Of a stretch of DNA of 64,000 bases, positions 23,061 to 33,945 are shown in pieces. Source of the DNA: Acanthornis magna (Eukaryota; Chordata; Aves; Passeriformes; Acanthizidae). The notes beneath the pieces were generated by a model that saw only the letters and a list, made by a program, of their open reading frames with translations, was not told where the DNA came from and searched no databases. The position numbers were made by a program, and so were the translations under genes. The DNA is taken from contig JAWUZG010000337.1 in NCBI GenBank assembly GCA_036785705.1, positions 434,001 through 498,000 of the forward strand, written 5' to 3'. The stretch's first letter is position 1, and each line of letters begins with the position of its first letter.

Positions 23061-23815
23061 CTCATTTGATTGTGGAGCGAATGGACCTTTTCTAACTTAA
23101 GCACCAAGGTCTGAGCAACCTTTTCCTCCTGGCACATCTGTGCATGCGAGGTGCAGCCAGAAACTTCTCAGTTTAGATTCAGACTGCAAGCGGGACAGAG
23201 AACGTGACAGTGCAAATAGCTGGGAAGGAGAGCGCGTGGCATTGGCACGTTTTGACAGAAGCACTCGTCTGTGCGAGAAGGAGATGGACGTATGGGACTC
23301 TGGCAATGTGACAATACACTCAGCTGAGAAGCAAAGTGCAGAGCCTCAGTGCGTGCTCTGGAGAGGAAATGCTGCAAGGAAAGGGCAAGGGGGCGGGTCA
23401 GAGAAAGTGTTCTCTCGTGGCCCATTGAGCTGTTTGCAGTGGAACTGCTCTTCACTTTAAGGACTCTGCCATCCTGAGAGCCTGTGCTCACGTGTAGCTG
23501 AGAAGCGAAGTGAGAATCACCCGTATGTCTGGCAGAGTTTGTAAGCTGCAAGGGGAAACCAGGCCTGGCTCTTGGCTGTGGCACTTGTTGCAAGGAAGCA
23601 GCTGCTGGATGTTTTAAGCTTTTTGGGATCTGTGAGAGTGAAAAACTACGCTGCTACCTAATGAAACGAATGATTGTTGACCATCTGGCAGATTCTAATT
23701 ACATAAAGCAGGATGCGGACTTTCCCCCTTTCACCCCAGTAGTTTTGCCTTTTCATTGAGCAATCTTTTTGGAGGATACTGTGAGATGCCTTGCCTTGAA
23801 AACTGGAAGTGCCCT
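23061..23815. other. Inner end of left arm, no recognised gene
   Basis: It contains loosely repeated AGCTGAGAAGC(A/G)AAGTG motifs (23322 and 23498) and a 141-codon minus-strand open frame (23168-23593) that I do not recognise. That frame is unchanged in the right arm (39077-39502), but at this arm identity that is not evidence of selection. Confidence 0.4.
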
Positions 23816-24247
23816 CAGTTCACCCTCTAAGAAACATGGAAAACAACTCAAGTCAATTTCAGAATTGCCCTGAGCAGAGCTGCTGTTTCAGTACTTGAAA
23901 TTGCCATTGAAAAGATTTGCAAGAACCACCATTTTATTATGCAAATATGTGAAATACAGCAGCAGCTTCATCTTATTCTCACCGGCGTCATTGGAAGTTT
24001 TGCTGTTTGCTGAAACCCGAAACAGATCAAACACGAGACGCTTCATAGGCCAAGCTCACTGACCTTCATGCAAATAGCACTCGATTACTTCAACGTACCA
24101 TTGCAACATACAGGAAAATGGAAGTGTCTGCGCAGGAAAATGGAAGTCTTGTTCTTCACAGGGGCACAAAACCTTTCCAGCACAGAAAGTCTGGGAGTAA
24201 TCCATCACACCTCAGCATACCACTGCTGGCCAAAGAGCTACACCATG
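23816..24247. other. Left-only segment at the inner edge of the palindrome
   Basis: About 434 bp with no partner on the right, lying between the end of the near-identical arm (23815) and the diverged inverted segment starting at 24248. Either deleted from the right arm or inserted in the left. A shared CT at the junctions (23814-23815 and 24248-24249) fits microhomology-mediated deletion. Confidence 0.7.
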
Positions 24248-24330
24248 CTTGTGTTCATGATACTCTCAGGGCTCAAAGTCCCAGAGAACTCTCCACCTTA
24301 CAGACACACAAGGAAAGCCCACTGAAAGTA
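24248..24330 (+). repeat. Diverged extension of the palindrome, left side
   Basis: 83 bp aligning without gaps to the reverse complement of 38774-38856, with about 11 mismatches (about 87%) against over 99% in the arms. It includes the motif CATGATACTCTCAGGGCTCA. It shows that the inverted homology once extended past the present edge. Confidence 0.85.
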
Positions 24331-26559
24331 CAGTCCTCCTGACAGCTCACTGAAACCAGTGACTCTCGACAGCTAGGAGTTCACAGCATCAGGCCGGCCA
24401 ATTCTGTCCACAGACACGTTTAGTTTTAATGAATCCAGAACAAAGTAGCATTTCTATCGTCTTTGGCTCTACTAAGATGTTTTATGTAACAGCAAGAATG
24501 AATTTCCTTAGACAATGATAAGTAATGGTGGCGATAATGTACATTTTGCTGCTATCTTCTGTCAAAGTAATGCTAGTCAAATACCTCATCAACTCTTACT
24601 GTGAAAACACACTGCCGGAATGGTAGAGCCATTTTGAATCTCTACAAGACACTTCAACCATGTGTCTTGCTCAATCTATCTGCGGCTCCTTTCCTTCGGC
24701 AGAACTTTTTGGCACCATTAGCCCACATTGCTGAACTGAATTCAGTACAAAAGCAGTGAAGACAGGAAAGGATCCCTTTCAATTTGAATGGTGATAAAAA
24801 AGCAAATCAAATAAAAGCATTTTACAGCAGCAGCAAGATTTTATATGTCGCTAGCAAACCATACAAAAAATGCATATTTACAGGGGTTTTAAAAAAATTT
24901 CAGAGAGTTACAGAGAAAAAGTATAGTTGATTAAAATGCAGATCTAAATCTAAACCACACAGTATCTTGAAAGGCGACATGCAAAAGAACAAGAGGAAGT
25001 AAAAAAAGAAAGAAAACTAAAGGAAGTCAGAAATAAGACACAACCTCTCCTCCTTTTCATCTTCCTACAGTATCTTAGAAGTACCCGATGGTGTCTTAAA
25101 AGTCATGGAAGTAGAAGACTGTGCCAAGAACAAGTGTGGAAAACTGTGGAAAACTGTGCTCTCCAAACATAAAAATCAGGTTTGTTTTTATGACAATTGA
25201 AGCTGCATGCAGTGCATAAGGTAAGTGTATGTTTTGTATATTCAAAAAACAACTTAAAAATATTTCCCAGCTGAAGGAACTACTAGTTCTTTGTTTTCAG
25301 TTACTTGTCTAAACATGGTGTACATTAGAAGACTGCAGACATGTCGTTCATGGCATAGTTACCAACTGCAAATGAAGCAAGCATTTTGTGTGCTTCAAAA
25401 AGGAAAATATTTTAGAGTGCATTTGTTACTAGTTTAAAAGCTTAGAATATGCGTCAAATATGCAAGCTGGGGACTGAATGGATTATTTGCTGGAATTAGG
25501 CCAAATGACATGAGCTTTCAAAGAGAAAAAGTATTCTATTCTCCCACATGACAATTCTCAAGTAGACTCATAACCCTTAAGCACAATATGCAACAGGGAT
25601 ACAACAGAAAAGCTTAAGCAACACTGTTGACCTCAAAAGGCTTCACCTGCTTCACACAAATACAGGAGATGAATTACCAGTTTTAGATAAACATAGCTAT
25701 TTGGAGCTTTCCGTGAAAAATTTAAATGACAGTCATGACAGTCAAATTCTGAGCAAACGTGAGCTAAGTACCTGAAGTATCTCAAGCACTACTTCTATTT
25801 TATGCAAAAAATGCCACTTGGCCTCTGTTTATCGCATCGACTCCATCCCAAAGCTTGCTCTGCCTCAGATTCCTTCTCAGGGATACCAACTCAGGCTGTG
25901 AAATGGCATTAAAATGATGACTGAAAGAGTGATCCATTTGAAGAATGGAAGAATGGTTAATTTTCTTTTACTTTCAACTGCTTCTTTTTGGTTTGCCCTT
26001 TTTAATCTTTTCAGTTCTTTCTATCTTTACCATGGCAGCACTGCAGCAAGCATTCCATTCTAAGCTGTCCATGTTGCCAACTTCCTGACTACCTTCAGAA
26101 AACTTCCCACCAGTTTCTTATCGAGATCACACAGAGTAGACTGCAGTAAGACTGCAAAAATCTTCTCATCTAAGCCACTCTCCTGCCAGAGCAGGAGCAC
26201 GTCTATTGACCCCCTCTGAACTAGGCAACTTACATCAATCTTGAGGGAGTCTCACATTCAGCAGCTAAGCAATGACAGCTGGAAATGACAGATGGAAATG
26301 ACAAAAACTACATGGAAATTCTCTTTGGACTCCAGTGTACATAAATAAAGGAGGTTGAATTCACCTTGCTGGCAAGGTTTTAAAACACACTTTAACTTTA
26401 GTTCTCGAGCTAAACCATCCTAGCCTTTGTTGTGTATGTCTGCGTAGACAGCCGCAGAGTTTCCAGCACAGCAGAAGGAATGACATTTAACCCACGTTAC
26501 CATCACCAGAAGCTAAGCTGCAGTTACCGCACACTGTCAGCAACACATTGTACAGGGTG
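24331..26559. other. Spacer stretch without recognised features
   Basis: AT-rich single-copy sequence. No open frame of note, no transposon or RNA gene that I recognise. It carries only a small tandem duplication of GTGGAAAACT near 25136-25157. Confidence 0.55.
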
Positions 26560-26800
26560 GCCTTTTAAACTCTGAGTAACATTTCAGACAGACTTCTTTT
26601 GTGGGGGAGAGAGAGACAGAGGGAGCGAGCAAGAAAGAGAGAGAGAGAGAAGCACTTTGCCCCAGCGTCAGGCTTGCAGAACTTGAGCAGCTGGAGCTGC
26701 CAGAGGAGGTAGCATGCGTGGAGAATGTACTCTCCGAGTAGCCCCTTCTGTTGGCAGCCTTGCCACGCTGCAAAGAGCCGTTCGCTCAGCCCTCCGATTC
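26560..26800 (-). repeat. Divergent dispersed copy of the satellite-like unit (spacer)
   Basis: Shares the order and spacing of landmarks with the 18.2-19.4 kb units in minus orientation: a GA-rich run near 26607-26650, GCACTTTGCCCCAGCGT, GCATGCGTGGAGAATGTA, then CCTTCTGTTGGCA and a GCAAAGAGCCGTTCGC end. Clearly diverged from the arm copies, so older, and not homogenised with them. Confidence 0.75.
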
Positions 26801-28159
26801 TTTGCCCCTTGAATGGTTATGCTCCTTGGCAACTGGCGTTTGTAAGTGCCTGAAACGATGCAGAATTTGCGCTAGTAATGGATACCAAATGAGTCCCACT
26901 GGCTGGTAGACTAGGGCACCCAAAGCAGAGAGGGGGGAATGAGCATACCAGAAGAGAATACAATCTGCTTTTTTAGATTCTTAAGCAACAGTGAAGCCAG
27001 CAACAGGGCCAACAGCTTAGAAATCAAAATGAACACAAGTCCTCCTAGGGGGAATTCTTGCAAAAGGCAAAGACTGCCTTTTGTCTTCAAAGGCCTGCAA
27101 CACGTAGCTTTGGAAAATCAACTCTTTTCCAAATGTAACTGCAGGTGTGAGCCACCAATATTAGAATTAACCTTATAACCTTGAGTGGGGATGCATCCTC
27201 AGGATGCACACTTCAGACTCATTTGATAAGAAAAGAGACATTGATGAGTGGCTTCAGTGAAAAAAATCCTACATGTACTCTGAATAGAATTAGGATCCAA
27301 AAGAGCAAGTCTTACAGGCAAGCATGAGATATTGCCTGTGATGAGATCCCAGGTTCCAACAGGTTCACTTTCCGTACTAAATGCTCCATCCAAATACTGG
27401 CACATTAGTCAGAGGAGAAAAGCAATCTTTCTTAATGGTCCTTTGGGAAGACAGGCCTTGCAGGGAATGTGGTGCTTTCTGCTAGATTGTCTACATTCCA
27501 AGGAAGGGCATTCAATCCTGAAACGACCTATGGAAGATGAAGTCCTGGTGACTTATAGAGCAGTGCATGGCAGTCTCTGAAAGGAAGCCATCCAAGCCCT
27601 TTAAATCCCACCATACGAGTTGTGAGTTGGGATGCCAGATTTGACCAAATCACAGCAAAATGCTGATCACCAAAAGAGGCCACTAGGTCAGAAACAAGCA
27701 GTAGGAAAGAGGAAAGCACTCAAGAGCATCAACCCTGTTAAGTGGTATAAGAAACGCTAGAATTCTTATCGACTTTAGCAGAAATTTGCAGTGAGTCTAT
27801 GAAAATGACAAATGAGGCAAAAGAAAAGGGGAGTGATGACTAGTCCAAGATAGTGTTTTCTAACAGGGATTTTCAAAAGAGAAAGAGTATATCATCCTTT
27901 GATCAGAAGCAAGGTATGAAAATGACAGCAAAGAAACAGCATCAAATACTAGAAAGACTCTGGGCAGCATACTTCTAGCTAGAAATGCCACTGATACATT
28001 GAGAAAACTGACACCAAGGCAGCAACATTGTGCTCAACCCCAGAAATGTCCACTGCTTCACTGCCTGGCATCCCATTAATAGGCACATAGCAGCTCTGTA
28101 GCATTTCTACTTCTCATCTTCCTGGCAAACCACTAGTTTCTTCAGTGCCAAGATTTTAG
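26801..28159. other. Spacer stretch without recognised features
   Basis: Single-copy sequence with only short open frames (up to 82 codons) that I cannot assign. Confidence 0.55.
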
Positions 28160-28165
28160 GTAGAT

Positions 28166-28586
28166 TGTCACTTCTCGAGACTGACAACGACACACACGCT
28201 TCTTGTAATCCAAAGCCAGAAGAAGTTTTTTATTATTCTCTGCTGCTGCTGCTCTTACACCTTTTCATAATTACTGTGGCACATGAAGATTGGCGGCTAG
28301 CAAACAATGACAAGGCTGTCTAACAAACAATGGCAATTCAAGCAGTAATACAATGAGCTATACAAGCAAAAGTAGAGTTGGTTACAAATTCTGGGCAAGT
28401 TCCTTCTTGTACACACTTCATGCTCCATAACAAGAACATCTCTTTGTGTCCAGAGCGTTTTCTTTCACTGATTATCTTCTTGGCTTTTGCTCTGGCTTTC
28501 ACTGGGGCTGCAAAATCTCACGGGTAAATTCTGACTGCATTTAGGTCCAACTCTGTGAGGCCTCAGACCAGCTGTCGGCCTCATCA
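28166..28586 (-). mobile_element. Solo LTR of a class II-like endogenous retrovirus
   Basis: A 421 bp element starting TGTCACTTCTCGAGACTG and ending GGCCTCATCA on the plus strand. It is flanked by a perfect 6 bp direct repeat GTAGAT (28160-28165 and 28587-28592). The complement of AATAAA (TTTATT, about 28228) lies near the plus-strand start, so the LTR reads on the minus strand. TG...CA ends plus a 6 bp duplication are typical of a retroviral LTR. No internal region is attached, hence a solo LTR. Confidence 0.85.
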
Positions 28587-28740
28587 GTAGATGATCTTAG
28601 AGATATAAATATATGCCCTTCAAGTGAAATGTCTTCTGGAGAGAAATTCTTGTCTGAGATGTTCAAGTCATTCCATTTGCAAGACAGACCAACTAAAAAG
28701 AAAAGCAGGCTAGAGAGATGTGTACTTGCTATTCCGAAAC

Positions 28741-29053
28741 TGTCGTTATTGAGACGGACATGGCACGTAAAAAAACTCACCACAACAGCTTCTGGTCAAA
28801 GAAAGGAACTACTCTTTATTTTACAAGGCCTCTTTTCTACTTTTTCTAACATTTATGTCTCCTATCCATTGGCTCCCAATTCACCACCCCACAATGTCAT
28901 TGGCTACCTAGAGTTAGCGTAACATCTTGCAATAACACCAGCTGCCAGTCTCTTCTTATCGCTACTTGTGGTTCTTGCTTGTTTTGAGCTAGAATTGATG
29001 CCTGTGAACCGAGGCAAGCTAACAGTTCCCACTGCAAGTTAGTTCTCACTACT
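28741..29053 (-). mobile_element. Solo LTR related to the provirus at 31.79 kb
   Basis: About 313 bp, minus strand. The plus strand starts TGTCGTTATTGAGACGG. The last ~60 bp of the LTR (28741-28808 reversed) matches 31786-31845, just upstream of a tRNA-Trp-type primer-binding site, which identifies it as LTR U5. TTTATT at 28815-28820 is the reversed polyadenylation signal, and two ATTGGCT boxes at about 28868 and 28899 are CCAAT elements on the minus strand. A 5 bp repeat GAAAC (28736-28740 and 29054-29058) flanks it if the far end is ACTACT, which departs from canonical TG and may be mutated. Confidence 0.75.
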
Positions 29054-30748
29054 GAAACACCTGTCTGAAAATAAACTAGCAGAAAATCAGCATAAATGAG
29101 ACCTCAGGCAAACAACCCTTGGAAGAGAATAATGATGTGATAAATAAAAATAACCCCACATTTCCAGGCTATCGAGGTACTTCAAATGTGAGAAAGGGAT
29201 TGAGAGCCGACACTGAACTAATGGGGAAAGATTGAAAGAATCCCAGGAAAAACATGACCAAAAATTCTGAAAGATATGGGCAACTGACCGCCTTAAATCT
29301 ACAGGAAATCAATGACTAGTGATTTAGATAGATGATTGAAATAATTTACAGATACACTTTCTTGCACCTTTCTCACGTGCCAACGTCACAGGGGGAATTG
29401 TGACCATGGAATCAAGACTATTTGGATTCTATTTTTAGCTTTAGGAGAGGTGTACAGCAGCTGAAGTACCTCATACTGATGTGATAGCCAGGAACACAGA
29501 TTTGACACATTTCATTCAAATCCAATGCCCAAGAGTAATACTAAGAGGATAGGATTGGTCTTCTTCATGACGCTCTTCTGCTTTTACAGCCTGCTCTGAT
29601 CCTTTTCATGAGCTTCTTTCTAAGAAGGAGGAAGCCAAATTCAATTTCCCTCCCTGTTGAGGGAGGTTGAACATTCTGTTTGTTGAGTCTAAAAATGGAA
29701 CTGAAACTAGCAAGAATTACTGTCTTTTAAGTTCCAGTCCTTGAAGACCATCTCCGTTTGATAAAAGCCTACATGCAATTGACTAAAGAATATTCTCTTT
29801 CCCCCAAGACCACATGCACGCAATTTCATCCAACCTTCTGTAATAAACACCAGTCACGCAAAACAGTCACAAATAGCAGGAAGAATTATCTCACCATTTA
29901 GGGAACCAACCTTCTCACCCTCTTTTGGAGTGGGCATAATCAGCTAGCTGAAGTCACAAACTTGAGAACATCAATCTCTTACTATTGAGAAGCTGCTGAC
30001 ACACCAACCAGCTAAGCTCTCAGACTTTTCCCTTTACATTCATTACTCAAGCTTAGTAGCTGAAAACTTGCTGGGTCAATCCAAGACTAACACTAGCCTA
30101 GTCAGAGGTCTATGAAAAGTCCAAAAAGAATTAGACTTCTTCTTAGACAATGAGAAATGGAACTGGAACTACCAATCTGCTTACTTGCAGCATATCTCTA
30201 AAACTTATTCCTTTCTATTCATAACCAATGTATAGCCACCAGCACAACCAGGAAAACACAAAAGCTACTGATGTCAGCAAGGGAAGGACTATAAAGAACT
30301 ATTCTCATGAAGCATCAAATAGACACTAACTCTATCATTAAAATGATGGCTAGTATTTAGTTTCGTTTTAGTTTAGTATCACCACCTGGAAATTTAGTAT
30401 GAAATCACATTCATAAATACTCTTTGAATATATAGATGAATTCACATCTGCTTTAAAGCATATCTGCCTGGAAAAACACAGATGTTTCCATTTTTTGTGC
30501 ATCTTAGTGAGACTCTTCTCCAACAGAGAGGACACCTAAGAGTTACATTCCCATTCCCTATGCACCTTGTGGAATAGAATGATTCTTGTCTGAAAGCACT
30601 GTAATGCAGTAATAGAAGTAAGATTACCTAAGATTCTGCAATGGAGGTAGTCAGAAACATTTTGGGAAGACTTCTGTCTTCTGTCAACTGAAACTCTTTT
30701 TTGCCAAAATCTATCTTTTCTGCCTCTCCCTTTGCCTCTCATGCCCAG
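29054..30748. other. Spacer stretch without recognised features
   Basis: AT-rich, no open frame above 60 codons of note and no element that I recognise. Confidence 0.55.
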
Positions 30749-30976
30749 AAACAAAAACCAAAAACACCACAAACAAACAAAAAAACACCCCAAAACCAAA
30801 AAAACCCCAAAATTAAAAAAAAAAAACCACAAAAACAAAACAAAAAAAAAAAAAAAAAAAAAAACAAAAAAACCCCAACAAAAAGCACCCAAAACCAAAC
30901 AAAAAACCAAACAAAACAAACCACAAACAAAAAACCAAAAAAAAAACCAAAAAAAACCCCCCAAAACCACCAAAGT
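30749..30976. repeat. A/C-only low-complexity tract
   Basis: About 228 bp in which the plus strand is almost only A and C (runs of A separated by CC, CCC or CCCC), with a 20+ A-run at about 30842-30864. Open frames of 83-156 codons across it encode poly-K/N/Q/T or, on the other strand, poly-F/W/G, and are artefacts. Similar T/G-rich tracts are common in bird genomes. Confidence 0.9.
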
Positions 30977-31785
30977 TCTAAAAATAGCATTCTGGGTCAC
31001 AAGCATAAAGAAAAGACAAGTGTTTCGTAATTGGAACTTATTTAAAACAGTATGTCAGTTGAAGGAGCTAAACCACGAGGAGGAAAAACCACTTTGATTT
31101 TTCCCCCTTTCATACAAATGCCCCAACCTACTTCTCTCTCTCTCTCTCTGTCTCTCTGTCTCTCTCTTTTTCCTGCCTATTTTATCATCTTCCTATGTTT
31201 CTCCCAATCTTCAACTTTGTCTTTTTTCCTTACCCATAAGAAATTTCTGATCAGTTGTTTTCCCTCATTCATTACAAGGGAAACCAATGTCAAAAGGATG
31301 AATTTTTCTGTCAAACAAAATTCTTACTTTCTCAGCAGCCCATAGGAAGTCTAGACTCATTTCCATGGAGACAACGTGGTGACTTGAGTACATAATTGAT
31401 GCTCGCTCCAACCATCTTTCATTCTGCATATGAAAAGAGCAAGAAAGGTCTTCAGTCTCCCCCATATACTTCCCTTCTGGCTTCTTGGGCCATGAATTGG
31501 CACTTACTACAAAGCTGGGCAATGCCCTGCAATACATTCAGGGACATCCAGACACAAAGGTAATGCAAAGAAATGCAGATGATGCTCTGCAGCACAAACT
31601 CGTTGGTAGTAACTTGCTGAGGGGCTGGCTCTATCACAAGTTACCAAATGTACAGCAATGACTTTCAATACCTGCTTACAGGCTTTTGGAACCCTCAACC
31701 AAGTCATCTCAGATGAGCCATTTCATAGCCAATCTGATGCAAAAAAGAATTGATGAAAAGCTTATGCAGTTCAAATCTCCCAAAC
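30977..31785. other. Spacer stretch with a (CT)n run
   Basis: No gene recognised. A CTCT microsatellite lies at about 31133-31168. Confidence 0.6.
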
Positions 31786-31845
31786 TTTCTTTGACCAGAA
31801 GCTGTTGTGGTTTTTTACGTGTCACCTCCGTCTCAACAATGACAT
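31786..31845 (+). mobile_element. Terminal U5 fragment of a class II-type LTR
   Basis: About 60 bp (CTTTCTTTGACCAGAAGCTG ... CAACAATGACA) matching the 3' end of the solo LTR at 28741-29053 in opposite orientation. Sequence upstream of 31786 no longer matches, so the LTR is 5'-truncated. It lies directly before the primer-binding site. Confidence 0.75.
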
Positions 31846-32396
31846 CCGGTGACCCCGAAGTGATACAACAGCTTCGGGTAATGATCGGTGAATCGTCAGC
31901 TGCAGTGGACGGCATAGCACAAAGAGCGGTGGATGACGCACTGCGGAGATGGAGCCCAGGGAAGCGTGAGAGGGGAGGATTCTGCTCAGGTCCCAACCAG
32001 ATTTTTAGACACCTGGAATGCAGGCGAGCCGCTGGGGACACCCCAGATATGGGGTATCATTTGTCTAGCCAGGAAAAGACTGTGCTGTTTGCATGGAGGG
32101 CCTTGTTGAGGACCCTGCTGTTGTGGCATAGGAGCCTGGGCTTAGAGGTTGGCTCTGGAAATGCCTTTGCTGTGATGATCTGGAAGCGAGCGGGACAACT
32201 TATCTTTGACTCTGCTTCCTGGGGCTATGAAACTGCCAAATCTTTGACGAATAATTGGAGGGTGGTGCAGGACGCCTTAAAAAGAAGTAGAAGAAAGCGG
32301 GAAGAGAAAGGATATGCAGACTGCTTCTTTTGTCAAGTTGTGGGAGGCAGCTACAGAAAAGGGGATGAAATAACCGAAAAATTACTAATGACGTAG
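31839..32396 (+). pseudogene. 5' leader/gag-like remnant of a truncated class II provirus
   Basis: An open frame from ATG 31839 to TAG about 32394 (186 codons) follows the LTR fragment and runs through the primer-binding site. Its first residues are therefore an accident of the leader, and any real Gag start would be downstream. The C-terminal part is basic (RSRRKREEK). A proline/alanine-rich stretch continues after the stop to about 32490. I see no capsid major homology region or zinc knuckle, so the Gag call rests on position. The provirus loses recognisable order before 33 kb, where class III sequence begins. Confidence 0.5.
31847..31864 (+). promoter_or_regulatory. Primer-binding site, tRNA-Trp type
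   Basis: CGGTGACCCCGAAGTGAT is complementary to the 3' end of vertebrate tRNA-Trp except for about two mismatches. Avian alpharetroviruses and related endogenous elements use this primer. Its position just after the LTR fragment confirms the 5' end of a provirus on the plus strand. Confidence 0.8.
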
Positions 32397-33039
32397 CGCT
32401 CAGTTCAGGACTCATGTCTGCAGTTACCACCCCAACAGCCGACTCCCCCACCGCGGCTGCTTCGCCTTTGGCTTGTCCTCCCCCCGCTTGAAAGCTGCGC
32501 TCTTCCCCTGGAGGTATCCCGAAGAGTCGGTGCAGTTTCAAAGTATTGCAACACATTCTCCATATTGGAGTGCCTTTTATTATTCCTTACGGAACTTGAT
32601 TTCCTAATGAGAGAAGCCTTGATGTTAATATTTCTCCTCCCAGGGGCTACTCGGTGGCTCAGAGCCCAGATCTCCAGTCCCACATGCCTGACTCCCCTGG
32701 CCGCCAGCTCGTCCTGCTGTGCTCGGTGCTTCTCACCCCTCGGTCGGAAAGCTGACCCAGCTGCCACCAACTGGCAGAGCAGCTCTGACCGTGCAGTGTG
32801 TCCAGTGACCCTGTGTAAGAATCGGTCAAAGAATCGAGTTCTGTCTCAACATTTCTCATCAGAAACCACAGGTGCAGGACTTAGGCAAAGAATGCTGTGC
32901 CTGCTAAAGTTGGTACGGAAGGAAGGCTTTCCACCTGTCCCCAAGTCCCTACCATTGTAAAAGATCCATAGAGCACGAGACCACAGACTCTCTGCCTCCA
33001 AAGCCGACCGCGCCTCAGACACTCCTCTCTTGGCATGTG
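32397..33039. other. Decayed retroviral-looking sequence between two proviruses
   Basis: No open frame above 131 codons, and the frames at 32565-32960 and 32881-33339 (minus) are unrecognised. It probably belongs to the class II remnant or the start of the class III LTR, but the boundary cannot be placed by eye. Confidence 0.4.
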
Positions 33040-33480
33040 TGGCCTGCCAGGTAGAGTTTGGCATATCTCCACAAGAATTAAGGGGGAGCAAAGGCAGGTC
33101 ACAAGGGGGGACCAGGTGTATGGACTAACATAAAAGACAGCTCTGGAACAACTGAACTTTGAAGATCTTCGCCACCGTGAAATCACATTGACCGAAGACA
33201 GAGGCAGAGGAGCGCCTTCTGGACTGGGACCCCCAGAGATGCTGGACCTCTGTGGACCTTTTCCTTTTTCCTCCCTTTCCTTCCTATCTTTTCCTTTATT
33301 TTCTCTCTCTCTTTCTATCGCAAGCTGCTTTACGGGCACAATAGATAGAGTTTCTCTTTGGATTGAAATTTAACTCCCTTGACTTGTTGAATTACTTTTG
33401 CTATCCTATCTTTGGTTTTGCACTCTGAGATCATGGCTGAAATGAACCATCACGCATCCGCTTATGAGCGGGCCGTGACA
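33040..33480 (+). mobile_element. Probable 5' LTR of a class III (ERV-L-like) provirus
   Basis: Inferred from position: it ends in GTGACA six bases before a primer-binding-site-like sequence. It contains a TATA-like ACATAAAAGAC at about 33129 and a pyrimidine-rich stretch at 33256-33320. The 5' boundary is not determined because no 3' LTR survives for comparison. A target duplication could not be identified. Confidence 0.5.
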
Positions 33481-33486
33481 TTAAAT

Positions 33487-33504
33487 TGGCATCACGGACA
33501 GGAT
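33487..33504 (+). promoter_or_regulatory. Primer-binding-site-like sequence of the class III provirus
   Basis: TGGCATCACGGACAGGAT starts with the TGG that pairs with a tRNA CCA end and lies right after the probable LTR. I cannot name the tRNA with confidence. Confidence 0.55.
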
Positions 33505-33660
33505 CCTGATAGAACCAGAGGGGTAAAAGCCCTCCAAACTCCTTTTTTGAGGACTCTATTGGGACTCTGGCTATTGGAATGTAAAATGAAAAAAAAAAAA
33601 AAGGGAGTTGAATTTTTTTGTTAGCTACTTGAGGAAGAGTACAAGTGGCCGTTGGCAAGT

Positions 33661-33870
33661 GCCTAACTTTCTCAAGTAATTTTGTGTTGGTTCTTTTTTC
33701 TTGTTGTTTCTGAGGTTGTTTTTGAGGCCTGACTTTCTCAAGTGGAGATTGTTTTTGGGGCCTAACTTTCTCAACTGAATTTGGGTTGCTTGTTGTTGTT
33801 TCTGAAGTTGTTTTTGAGGCCTGTCTTTCTCAAGTGAAGATTGGTTTTGGGGCCTAATTTTCTGAAGTGA
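33661..33870 (+). repeat. Tandem repeat in the provirus leader
   Basis: The motif GCCT(A/G/T)A-CTTTCTCAAGTG recurs at 33661, 33727, 33760, 33819 and 33852 with alternating spacing of about 60 and 33, that is a higher-order period of about 92-99 bp. The spacers are rich in GTTGTTTCTGAGG. It lies between primer-binding site and gag. Confidence 0.8.
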
Positions 33871-33945
33871 ATTTGAGGTACTTGTTGTTGTTGTTTCTGA
33901 GACTGTTTTTGGAGAATGTTTTGTTTCTGAGTCAGCATAGGGAAA

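Larger units (their letters stand above)
1..23815 (+). repeat. Left arm of giant inverted repeat (palindrome)
   Basis: This whole segment is the reverse complement of 38855-61503. Base 1 pairs with 61503 and base 23815 with 38855, so the outer end lies beyond the window. Where I compared the arms, differences are isolated substitutions (for example left G versus right A in complement near 13817) roughly every several hundred bases. There are also short indels: an 8 bp difference near 15935, another near 20513, and microsatellite length changes. One large difference of 997 bp sits at 18.2-19.5 kb. Identity outside that block looks above 99%. Family knowledge: palindromes of this size and identity are typical of sex-chromosome ampliconic DNA kept similar by arm-to-arm gene conversion. 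Gene conversion here is inference. A recent inverted duplication would look similar. Confidence 0.97.

Noticed and set aside
30536..31097. Frames of 83-156 codons rich in F/W/G or K/N/T
   Set aside because: Artefacts of the A/C-only low-complexity tract.
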